Assembly (NCBI GenBank): GCA_003254905.1
Contig: QANU01013949.1
Coordinates: 62,001 to 126,000 of the forward strand
Direction: 5' to 3'
Length of the DNA stretch: 64,000 bases
Source of the DNA: Nissolia schottii
Taxonomy: Eukaryota; Streptophyta; Magnoliopsida; Fabales; Fabaceae
Part shown: positions 25,170-47,155 of the stretch, piece by piece
Layout: every line of letters begins with the position of its first letter
Position numbering within the stretch: the first letter of the stretch is position 1
Program-made: the position numbers and the translations under genes
Notes under the pieces: model-generated
Database searches by the model: none
What the model was told of the DNA's origin: nothing
What the model saw: only the letters and a program-made list of their open reading frames with translations

Positions 25170-26480
25170 ACTACAGATAGCAACCTAAGAGGGGGTGAAT
25201 TAGGTTTCACTTGATTTTTCTCGATTTTTGTTCTTCGTGAAAGAGAATGGTTTCAAACCTTAATTCTGAAACTTGAACCCAATAAACAGCAATAATCAAA
25301 TTGGTTAAGATTGATAATGCAGCGGAAAGATAAGTTACCGTAAGTAAAGAGTGTAGGGATAGAGAAAATCATACCAAGAGATTTATCCTGGTTCACCTTC
25401 AACCACCGAAGGCTACGTCTAGTCCCCTGCTCTGATTCAGGGATTTTTCACTACGTAATCTTGTGTTGTGTACAACCTCACAACCGATGCACTTACACCG
25501 ACAATTTCAAGAGAACAAACCCGTTCCCCTGGTTACACAGTACCCTCACCAAACACTACGGTGATAATCAGAATTTCCTCACCAAACACTACGGTGAATA
25601 TCAAAACCACACCGAACACTATGGTGCCACAATTGATTCACAATTGTTGAAGAAGTAATACAATGGCTTTGCCAATCCTAAATTCAGGGTTGGAAGTTTT
25701 CCTGAATAGAAAGCACAAATGATATAACAGTTAAGGCTCAAAGGCTTTCTGAGTTTTGGATTGACAATAAACTTGAAAATTGATCAGAACTTTGTAATTG
25801 ATGATAAAAGAATGGAGTTCTGGAGTTGTGCATTGGTTTGTATGAGTTCCACACTTATATAGGCATTGCTGCCTTTTCATGAACCATTGCCATGGCTTAC
25901 AGATGCCAAACAACACACTGTTTCATGAAAAAAACACATCATTTCGTGTTGGTAATCGATTAACCAAGTGTGGTAATCGATTACACACATAACCATTGCC
26001 AATTTTCAAATTCTGTGTGATGGTAATTGATTACCACGAGTGTGTAATCGATTACACACACAACAAATGCCAATTTTGAATATTTACGAGGTGATAATCG
26101 ATTACATCGAATTGGTAATCGATTACTCACATAGAAAATGACATATTTTCAAATTTTTGATGATGGTAATCGATTACATCAAGTGGGTAATCGATTACAC
26201 TTGCAGAAAATGTTTTCCAAGTGTTACAAACCTTAGAAAAGTGTTGCTAATTGATTTTAGGGTTTTAGGAAAAGTGTTGGACTTGTTAGATTAAAAACTT
26301 AATGAGCCATTAACCATATTATCATAAACAAGTGCTAACTATTAGACTCTAAGGTAAAAACACTTGAACCTTTAATATGTTAAATGGTTGAGCTCTTGCA
26401 GTTCGTTGATTTTGTCTTTGCCTTTTTCTTGCTTTTTATTGATGTGTGTTGTCTTCATCAAAACCTAGCCATCAAGGTCA
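25170..26480. repeat. Nested legume-type interspersed repeat
   Basis: It opens with CCTAAGAGGGGGTGAATTAG, a motif seen at the edge of many plant LTR-type repeats, and includes AAGAGATTTATCCTGGTTCA. A triple repeat of CCTCACCAAACACTACGGTG-type units lies at 25544, 25577 and 25607 (each with a short TCACC/GGTGA inverted pair). The palindrome array at 25952-26198 follows. It ends near GTTGTCTTCATCAAAACC. Reverse transcriptase coding is absent; a solo LTR or non-autonomous retroelement is likely. Confidence 0.45.
25952..26198. repeat. Eight GTAATCGATTAC-type palindromes in four evenly spaced doublets
   Basis: Palindromic 12-mers (perfect or with one or two changes) begin at 25952, 25973, 26023, 26044, 26094, 26115, 26166 and 26187. 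Spacing inside every doublet is exactly 21 bp; spacing between doublets is 71, 71 and 72 bp. The intervening sequence (AATGCCAATTTTCAAA-type) is also partly shared, so this is a degenerate tandem repeat of about 71 bp with two palindromes per unit. Confidence 0.85.
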
Positions 26481-26758
26481 GAGAGAGAGTCTTCTTCACA
26501 TTTAGGTTTTAACATTTGGGGGGAAATTTATTATTATTATTTTTTGAACTAGATCGGGTCAGGTCGGTTCGGTTTGGACCCAAGGAAAAAATGGGTTTCG
26601 CCACGTGGCGGATCCACGTGTGACACCACGCCAGCGACGTTAACTGACACGTCATCACCGTCCATCCCCAACCGTCCATAGAGACCAAAATCAAACTTCC
26701 ACATTTTACAGGGACTAAAACCAAACTTTTTCATATACAAGGACTAAAAACTTAATTA

Positions 26759-26759
<1 letters not shown>

Positions 26760-26794
<35 letters not shown>

Positions 26795-26795
26795 T
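26760..26795. repeat. (AC)n(AT)n microsatellite
   Basis: A compound dinucleotide repeat just outside the right end of the composite element. Confidence 0.9.
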
Positions 26796-27190
26796 ATTTT
26801 TAATTTTTTTTTGGAACATATTCCTTAGGAGAAGTGACATTTGTACGTACATAAAGAAGTAAACTATGTTGACATCGCTTTTGTTTTTTATTTTATTGTT
26901 GTGTATCTATACATATGTACATACATACAATAAAGAGAATTGTTAAATATAATTGTTTTTAGGGCACAAATTTGTATTTCATTTTCACCTTCACAATTAT
27001 AAAGCTGATGTTAAACTCTTATTTGTAATTAATAAAAATTGTTACCTATAAATTATAAAGATTTGCAGACACGAAATGCCTACATCCCACTAGTCTAAGA
27101 TAATATGCTTAATAATTGAGTTTAATTTTGTCATGCTAATGTTTTTTTTTTTTTTTTGTGCGTGTCTCGTTACATATTGTTGTATAGTTG

Positions 27191-27367
27191 TGTTAATAAT
27201 ATAATTGTAAATTGTAGATTTAATTGATTTGATTCTTGGTCGTTGTATCTTGGCCGTTGTATTTTGGCCGTTAGATTTCATCCTATTAATAGGCTTAACT
27301 TCCAATGTACAGAATATACTGAAATATACAGACATTCATACATGTTACTCTCTCCCTATTTTCTACA
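27191..27367 (+). mobile_element. Solo LTR of the TRIM family
   Basis: The 177-bp unit begins TGTTAATAAT and ends TTTCTACA. It is flanked by perfect 5-bp target duplications AGTTG (27186-27190 and 27368-27372). Inside are two to three GGCCGTT-type motifs and the palindrome CCTATTAATAGG at 27283-27294, at the place where the other family LTRs have CCTATAAATAGG. It belongs with 46271-47150 and 44473-44663. A solo LTR arises by recombination between the two LTRs of a full element. Confidence 0.8.
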
Positions 27368-27372
27368 AGTTG

Positions 27373-29095
27373 AAGTAATATGATGGATTTTGCTACTAAG
27401 TTTAGGAGACTAATTAAGAAAGACAAATGAAAAAAATTTAAGTTTTTAATGTATATTTTTTAATAACATTTTGGTGTGTTTAATGTCATTAAAAATTTAT
27501 AAGTCTTATATATTCTTTTAAGAAACCTTACCACTTTTGGTTTTATAAATAGGGTAAAATGTTATTGTTTACCTTACGCATGTATTAAAATTAATTATAA
27601 AAGAAAAAATAAATTATAATTATTACGAGAGACTTTTGATCAATCATATATCATATATTACTATTATTAAAAACTTATTAAGTAATTATCATGCAAGCTA
27701 AGCAGTTTTAACAAAGGAAGAAACAATGAATAATTAAGAATACATTTATTTAAATTTATTTGGAAAAAATCACTTTTTTATTTAAATAAATAAATTCTTA
27801 TATATTTGAATAAAATTTTTATTATATTCAGAATTTAAAAAAATATGTTTTCAGATTTTCAATAAAAACTAAACAGTAATTTCTAAAAAAATTTATTTTC
27901 AACTTTATAAAAAATTGATTTTTTGAATCACTTTTTTCAAAAGTTAAAATGAGCACATAATTTTTTTCCTAGAATTATGACAATGTTTAATCAAAATATA
28001 ATAAAGGCAAAACACACAACACAAAGGTGACTCACCTTGACTATGGTTAAGTACATGTAACATTCGATAAGTCTAGACGGACTCGTTCCTCCTTTTAGAT
28101 AAGTTTAAACCTTCTCTTCAACTTAAATTTTAAATTGTACTTAAAGGAAAGACAAAATGATAAAAGATGATGTGAGATAGAGGCTAGCTCTACGCTAGAA
28201 CAAAGTAAACTGAACAACCAGAGCAGTAAACTTGCAAGTAACCCATGATGATGCAATGGGTTAAAACTTAAAACTGGTCAACTATGTCCTTGACGATGCA
28301 TCATCATCCCTTAATTCTGCTTCTTTGTCAAAACGGCAAGAGAAAGTTCCATTAAGGATGAAGTGGGAGAGGGGGGGGGGGGGGGGGAACTTTTGAACGT
28401 TTAGGTTGATCAATAGCTGTGCTTAAGATAAGCGTTAAAGCCGTTAAAATTTTCCTTCAAGTGTTGGGTAAACATAAGCTCAACTAAATTAGCTGGAGCA
28501 ACAATGGGTATAAGATCAATTTGGATCATTACAAAATACAAATGATTATCAATTAATGGGTTCAATGTTCCAAGAAATTCCTACTCCGAAACCTTGCACG
28601 TCCATCACACTCCTCTTGGAAAAACTCAAGTAAAATCGGCACCAAATTCCTACTCAAACCAACTCGTCAAATTACAAATCAGGCAACGAATCCTGAAAGC
28701 ATACCCTATGCACCAGGACTCGGCCAGTACAATCTGCATCACTTCTTATAGGGTGATTTGATCATCGAAATTCAATGCTTCCTTTGATCTTGCCTTTCTC
28801 CTTGCGGGTGTACTTTGGTCATTGCCTATTGATACTTTTCACATGACCCAAAATAGAATTCAAGAGAGGAGAAACAAATAACCTTCACATAACTTTTTTC
28901 TTTTGATATTTTATTCGCAACATTGCTGGGAGAATTTGCATTATCTAATACAACATATGATGAGTTGAACTACAGTCAACTCCTGTACAGAATTACTATA
29001 AATTAGGTACAGAAAAAAAAAAAAAGAAGGAAAAAAGGGGATACCAAAGAGCGGTTTCTACCCCCATGAACAGATTGCACTTTGTTACTTGATTT
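27373..29095. other. Intergenic / 3' flank of PEX1
   Basis: No coding segment is supported. A run of 17 G lies at 28371-28387. The part nearest 29095 should contain the PEX1 3' UTR; no polyadenylation site can be fixed. Confidence 0.5.
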
Positions 29096-41684
<12,589 letters not shown>

Positions 41685-41745
41685 TGGTGGTGTGATAGGG
41701 CCAGAGCACTGTGCAACTGGCAATTGCTGAGTTCCAGTTAGGCAC

Positions 41746-42486
41746 TATACATGACGAGATATATTCACCATTGCTCTTTCAAATGCGGTTATGAGGATAA
41801 ATTATTTTAAAATAATTAAAAATAAGTTTATGTTTTGCGGTATTTATTTATTTATTTTTATTTATTCTTCTTCTTCTTCTTTTGGTGCTTTATTCTTTTC
41901 CAATAAATAAATAAATATTATTTAAATTATTCTAATAAATGCATGTTCCTTCCTATTATTTTCCCTACAAAATATGCAGATAATTGCAACATTTGATTAA
42001 TTCAACTGATTTATAATGTTTATGTTCTTTGAAAGAAATGTCTAATTTAAGTTTTATGGATAGTATAAGATACGGAGAAAGCTAGGATAAAGACATATTT
42101 AGAGAACGAGATAAATACATAAAACTTAAACTTGTATATGTTTTAGAATAATTTTTTAATTAATTTTTGCACATCAAAAAATGAAGAACACATGAAGTAT
42201 ATCTGGACATAATTTTTAAGTTAATCTTTGTATATCAAAAATGAAAAGATGTAAGAAATATATCTCTACTCTTGGTCAACTCAAACATGTTGGTGTCTAC
42301 ATGGTAGGGGTGTTCATAACCCGATCCGGCCCGCCAACTCAAAAAAAATTCGATTTTAATTCATATCGGGTTTGGGTTTAACCTCGGGCCACCCAGTCCG
42401 GCCCGGTGGCCCGTATGCTATATTATTATACATTTTTTATTTTTTCCTTCCCATCCCATTATGAGAAATCACAAGAATGAAATGAA
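41746..42486. other. Intergenic region upstream of PEX1, ends in repeat junk
   Basis: This contains the divergent upstream region of PEX1 (start codon 41684), AT-rich with a TTC run near 41866-41881. At 42309-42412 a C/G-rich stretch with TCCGGCCCG motifs marks the edge of repetitive DNA leading into the gypsy fragment. No TATA box is convincing. Confidence 0.4.
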
Positions 42487-43611
42487 TTGGATTCTTGCTG
42501 TTATGTGCACAAGATAGCGCAGGTAAATCTAGCTGACATCTCCGCGGATATTTCAACGTTGCGCGAAAGACTAGAGCCAGAAGGAGAACTAGAAACCGTT
42601 CAGATAGGTATTAACCCTGAACAGGTCACTCGAGTCAATAAAAATCTCTCCCCGGAAACGAAGGGCAAATTAATCAACAACTTGAAGCTCAATGCGGACT
42701 TATTCGCATGGACGGCAGCAGACATGCCAGGAATTGATCCCACCCTCATGGCGCACAAATTGGCCATCTTGCCCGGAAGTAGGCCTGTGAAGCAGAAAAT
42801 AAGGAAAATGAGCTCAGACAAAGCCAAAGAGGTACAGAAGCAAGTTCAAGGCTTAAAAGAAGCAGGCTTCATACAAGAAATCATGTATCCCTCCTGGCTA
42901 TCGAATGTAGTTATGGTCCCTAAGCCTGGAGGGAAATGGAGGATGTGTGTGGATTACACAAATCTAAACAAAGCCTGCCCCAAAGATCCTTACCCCTTGC
43001 CAAACATTGATCTACTGGTAGACGCTGCATCCGGGTACAAATTCCTAACCTTCCTAGACGCATATGCTGGGTATAACCAAATCCCTATGCATCGAGCTGA
43101 CGCAGAGAAAACCGCGTTTATAACACCAGGGGGCAACTACTACTACAAAGTTATGCCCTTCGGTTTAAAAAACGCAGGGGCCACCTATCAGCGTATGATG
43201 GATAAAATTTTCCATGGCATATCCGGGGAGCTGGTGGAAGTATATGTGGATGACATGATTGTGAAAACATCCGCAGAAGAGGAGATAAATGCTAACTTGA
43301 ATTGTGTTTTTAACATCCTCCGCATTCATAATTTGAAGTTAAATCCTGCGAAATGCGCATTCGCGGTGGAAGCAGGAAAGTTCCTGGGTTTCATGATAAC
43401 CCAGCGTGGAATTGAAGCCAACCCCGCGAAGTGTGAAGCCATATTAAACATGAGACCTCCGTCTTCCATTAAAGAAGTACAAGGTTTGACTGGAAGAATC
43501 GCCTCCCTCAACCGGTTCATGGCATCTTCCGCGGAAAAATCCCTACCTTTCTTCAAGTTGTTGAAGAACATGAACTCNAAACCACGCATTGCCTCAACCC
43601 AATGGGTGTAG
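42487..43611 (+). mobile_element. Ty3/gypsy reverse transcriptase fragment, uninterrupted
   Basis: A 374-codon frame without internal stops (one N at 43578) encodes most of a Ty3/gypsy reverse transcriptase: KAGFIQEIMYPSWLSNVVMV, then WRMCVDYTNLNKACPKDPYP, LTFLDAYAGYNQI, MPFGLKNAGATYQRMMD, the catalytic YVDDMIVK and FLGFMITQRGIEANPAKC. The style DYTNLNKACPKDPYPLP is typical of the Tat lineage. The protease is missing on the left. On the right the frame stops at 43609-43611, right where RNase H should begin. It is a fragment of a polyprotein, not a host gene. Confidence 0.88.
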
Positions 43612-44472
43612 TTGGAACCATTTAGGATGACAGAATAGGATGGGCAACATCTATTTTATCCATAATTAAGCACAATGGTAAAAGAGAACAGTACTTTTGA
43701 GGTTGAATTGATGAAAAATAACTGCAAAAATGGAATTATGTCACCAAAAAACCATGGGAAGGGTTGACTTGATTGCCACGTCAGTAATGACAGACACGTG
43801 GCAGAAGACACCTCAGCAATGTGGCGCCACGTCAGCGCCGTGGTCAAAGGCCTATGAAGCCAGTCAATGAATCTGGAAGGGGCTACGGGGCGGGTCAGGA
43901 AATGGGTTGGGTGGGGACGTGGTGGGCTACGAGTGGGTTGGGCTTGGGGTTGGCAAGGGTTTAATTATATTTTTGTTTGGGTTGGAAATGGTGTATTGGG
44001 CTACGGGTTGTTTGGGCTTTGGAAGTGGTTGAGGTTGCAAAAGATAAAAAAACAAACAAAAAAGGCTGAACTTGAAATCTGGGCTGGGCTTTGGGCAAGG
44101 GGCAACAAAACTTATTCTGAAATGCAAATTAACAAAATGGTACACGTCGTGGCAGAGAAGACTGCACTCCAGGGGCGTACCAGAAATCTGAGGGCATGTG
44201 GCAGCGAACAAAAATCTGAGGGCTTCTCGGCGGCGGACAGAGACGGAGACCTGAGGGCGTCGTAGTGGCCGTGGACTAGACCGTGGTCTTCGCGGTGGTG
44301 CGTAGGTTTCTCTTCGGCGGCAGACAGAGATAGAGACCTGAGGGCGCAATTCGTGGTCCGACGACGAAGGCTTCTCTTCATCTGTTACGTCACCGTGATG
44401 GCGGTGGCGGTGCCAAAAACGGAGGCAGCAGCGGAACTTAGAGGAAAATGATTGAATGGTTAACTGATATCA
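43612..44472 (-). mobile_element. Interior-like DNA of a minus-strand TRIM relative, with tandem repeats
   Basis: Reading on the minus strand from 44472, a primer-site-like TGATATCAGTTAACC follows the LTR at 44473-44663. A GC-rich stretch (44110-44400) then carries two copies of a block with CTCTGTCYGCCGCCGA, about 95 bp apart, giving ALRSLSLSAAEEKP and ALRSPSLSAAEKPS in one frame (44381-44112). The segment 43740-43860 has several CCACGTCAGC-type motifs. No second LTR was found, so the element is incomplete; its lower boundary is unknown. Confidence 0.4.
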
Positions 44473-44663
44473 TGTAAGAAATAATGAGAGAGTAATACAT
44501 GTATGTATTACTGAGTTATATCTCTTTACATAGGAGGCTGAGCCTATTTATAGGCTGAGGACTTAACGGCCAAAACACAACGACAAAAAACAAATTATAA
44601 TTAAATCAAATCAAATCAATTATGTAAATATTTACGATCAAATCAAATCAACCATCATTAACA
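44473..44663 (-). mobile_element. LTR of the TRIM family, minus strand
   Basis: The 191-bp unit on the minus strand begins TGTTAATGATGG and ends TTTCTTACA. It contains GTGTTTTGGCCGTTAAG and the TATA-bearing inverted repeat AGCCTATAAATAGGCT (plus coordinates 44541-44556). The next bases on the minus strand, TGATATCAG, resemble the TGGTATCAGAGC primer site of the full element at 46418. No matching target duplication flanks the LTR alone. Confidence 0.65.
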
Positions 44664-46270
44664 AGAATGATAATTTTATTGATGTTGATATACCAGAAGA
44701 AGGATTCCTTCAAGCACTAAGGTTTATAAACTAAATTGGAAATCAAAATTCAGTTCACTAATTTTTTATTTTCAAACATTTGTATATCTAATTTGATTAT
44801 GTAAAATTAATTGCAGACAATTTCCTAAGAGGTTAACAGAGTATGAAGCTACTCAAAGTCAAATGGTAACTATATTTATATTTGCAATGAAATTAATTTT
44901 ACATAAGCCTTTGTTTGTTATTAGTTGCCTCAACTTAATTTGTCCTACATTTTTCCTCTGTTGTTGTTTTTTGTTGGTAAGATATATATATTTTTTAATC
45001 AAGAAATATATCTAAAAACACATTTGTCATTCTTTTATCATAAAGATAATAAGATATTAGTTGGTTCATGTTGTTGCAATTTAAATTTGCCTCCCTGTTT
45101 AACCTATAATGATAGGTGGTATTAATTGCCCTGTGTATTATGAATGAATGCTATATTTTTGGCTGATTTGTTGCTTAATGTTTGTGAAGATTTGTGAATA
45201 ATTGTATTAATATTATCCTCTTTTTGTATTTTGAATCTTTGTATTAGCAACAAATTTGGCATACGTTATATTAGCAAAATATTTTATTTAACATTATCAT
45301 TTTTTTAATTACTCGCCACAGTTTAAATTTATTCCACCGACATTGCCTATTAAGTTTTCATGGGTCATACTTAGTTATGATTTTGGTGGTAGGTGAGTGT
45401 TGAGGGTTTGGCGTGGAGGTCAGGAACGTCTTTACCATTGCAAGTTAAACTCTTCAAAGTCAAACTAGGCTAAATGGGGTTTTGGGTGGAGAGAGTTTTG
45501 TGAAGCAAATATCTTGAAGCGAAATGACATATGCATATTTGAGATTACTGATTCAATGCAGCGTATCATTAATGTTTCAATGCAAAAAGCTAGTTAACTT
45601 GCAATATAGTAGTATGATTCAAAAACTCAATGTTTTATACTCTTTTGTAATTTTTGTAGTATATGCTAATTCACCGTTGAGACTAACAGTATAGTTAATC
45701 ACTGAGGTTATTCTACAAGTATAGTTTGACCCTTATTGAATTTTGTCTGTTTCGCAATTTAGTTTGCATTTCCATTATTTGGATATCAAATTTCACATTT
45801 GTTTAGTTATGATTGAAAAGCACGTGTTTCTTTTTATTAAAGCAAAACTCATATACATTTATTGATTGGTTATTTGACTTCTAATGGTATGTTTAGGAAC
45901 ATGTTTTTGCAGTCATGGTGGTACAGTGTGGATCAATAAGTGTTCAACATTTTTGGTTGGGTGGAGAGGAAACTGATAAAACTGAGATGAATACACTGTG
46001 CTGATGCCATAGCAGCTGTAGCACAAGGAAGATAGAGCAGAGAATATGATCTGAATTGCATCAATTCATTGACTGAAAAAGTGGGTAAAATACAAGTGTT
46101 AATCAGCTATATATACAAGGGAATTTGGTAGCTTGATACACAAGCTAACCAACTAACTAACTCTAACAGTTGTCACTACTCCAAACTGCTTCTAACAACT
46201 AAATAACAATATGAACTCTAACAGCTCCAGTAGCTTGCTGCACAAGCAATACATTCTAACTCATAAATAT
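44664..46270. other. Intergenic region with an LTR-like fragment at its end
   Basis: No gene is supported. On the minus strand about 46263-45999 has LTR character: TGAGTTAGAATG near one edge, TATA-like TTGTATATATAGCTG in the middle, GCATCAGCA at the other edge. The TRIM element at 46271 is inserted next to it. Target duplications for this fragment were not found. Confidence 0.35.
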
Positions 46271-47150
46271 TGTTAAGAATAATAATATTAAATTTAGATT
46301 TGATTATAATTTATTTTTGGCCGTTGTGTTTTGGCCGTTGAGTTTTCAGCCTATAAATAGGCTAATCTTTTATTGTAAATTTATCTCTGATATATAGAAT
46401 CATGTTATCTTTTAACATGGTATCAGAGCCATGGCACCCTCCGTGAGCAATCTCGTCTCCGCCACCTCCACCTCCGTTGCTACTCCTCCATTCTCTCCCC
46501 TGACTCCTCTGAGAAGAACCCCGAGCGCGTCCTCGACATCTGCCGCGCCGTTCTCTGAGGTTGAATCCGCCGCCGAGTCCTTCTTCCACGTCACTATCGC
46601 TCTCCAAGACCAGTCGCCGTCGCCGTTGCCAGATCAATGCTCTTCTCCAAGTCTCCGATGTTACCTATCGCTGCCTCCGTGCAGTCTTCGATGTTGCCCA
46701 TCGCTGCTTCCGTGCAGTCTCTGATGTTTTCCGTAATCGCTGCCTCTGTGCAGTCTCCAATGTTGCCTATCGCTGCCGCTACCTTCATGCAGTCTCCGAT
46801 GTTGCCTATTGTTGCCAATGTGCAGTCCCCGATGTTTTCCGTACAAGTCCTTGGCTCCGCTCTTGTTTTCCCTTAACAACCTTCGCTTGACAAGCTGAAA
46901 GCTCGTGGAGCTTAAGCTTGAGGGAGGGTTTTAAGAATAATGATATTAGATTTTGATTGATTTGATTTGTAATTGATTGTAATTTGTTTTTAGCAGTTGA
47001 GTTTTGGCCGTTAGGTTTTTAGCCTATAAATAGGCTCACACTCTATTGTAAATTGACAACTCAGTATATACAATCGTACTTTCTCTGTTTTCTATCTTTC
47101 TCCTATATTTTTCTGTGCCCCATTTATCTAGTTCTCCACGATGTTTAACA
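46271..47150 (+). mobile_element. Complete TRIM (miniature LTR retrotransposon) with target duplication
   Basis: 5' LTR 46271-46417 (147 bp, TGTTAAG..TTTAACA); primer site TGGTATCAGAGC at 46418-46429, complementary to initiator-methionine tRNA as in plant Copia and TRIM elements; interior 46430-46917; polypurine tract TTGAGGGAGGG at 46918-46928; 3' LTR 46929-47150 (222 bp, TTTTAAG..TTTAACA). Perfect 5-bp target duplications AATAT lie at 46266-46270 and 47151-47155. The 5' LTR appears to have lost about 75 bp relative to the 3' copy. No gag, protease, reverse transcriptase or integrase is present, so movement would need proteins supplied in trans. LTRs differ clearly in sequence, so insertion is not recent. 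Confidence 0.85.
46637..46876 (+). other. TRIM-internal ORF of 11-residue repeats
   Basis: Inside the TRIM, units starting at 46652, 46685, 46718, 46754, 46793 and 46826 are 33, 33, 36, 39 and 33 bp apart, all multiples of three. In this frame they read as SPMLPIAASVQ-like repeats. Because the unit length is a multiple of three, other frames are open too (46561-46890, and minus-strand frames), so an open frame alone is not proof of coding. An upstream frame (46431-46724) starts with ATG right after the primer site. Confidence 0.5.
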
Positions 47151-47155
47151 AATAT

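Larger units (their letters stand above)
24597..26755. mobile_element. Inverted-repeat-bounded composite element, Mutator/Pack-MULE-like
   Basis: A long inverted repeat is visible. 24597-24717 (with CCGCCACGTGGCGGAAC and CTTGGGTCCAAACCGAAC) matches the reverse complement of 26505-26630 (with GTTCGGTTTGGACCCAAG and CGCCACGTGGCGGATCC). The arms are about 115-120 bp and diverged. On the right a further 130 bp of 'GGGACTAAAACC'-type sequence continues to about 26755 and has no left partner, so the left end looks truncated. Arms over 100 bp favour a Mutator-like element. The inside holds a GC-rich gene-like segment (24690-24990) and a nested repeat (25170-26480). No transposase is present. Confidence 0.55.

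Noticed and set aside
25952-26198. CRISPR-like evenly spaced repeats
   Set aside because: This is plant nuclear DNA, units are palindromes with diverged shared spacers, and there are no cas genes.
28371-28387. G17 run as a possible G-quadruplex; C11 run at 33958-33968
   Set aside because: Pure homopolymers are prone to slippage or sequencing error and have no spaced G-tracts.
43867-44265. 132-codon Gly/Trp-rich plus-strand ORF
   Set aside because: Low-complexity GGGTTGG-type sequence; antisense frames are equally open, no domain.
45999-46263. Complete solo LTR next to the TRIM
   Set aside because: LTR-like content on the minus strand but no matching target duplications or sure TG..CA ends; listed only within the spacer description.
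46561-46890. 109-codon frame in the TRIM interior as a separate gene
   Set aside because: It is another frame of the same 33-bp minisatellite.
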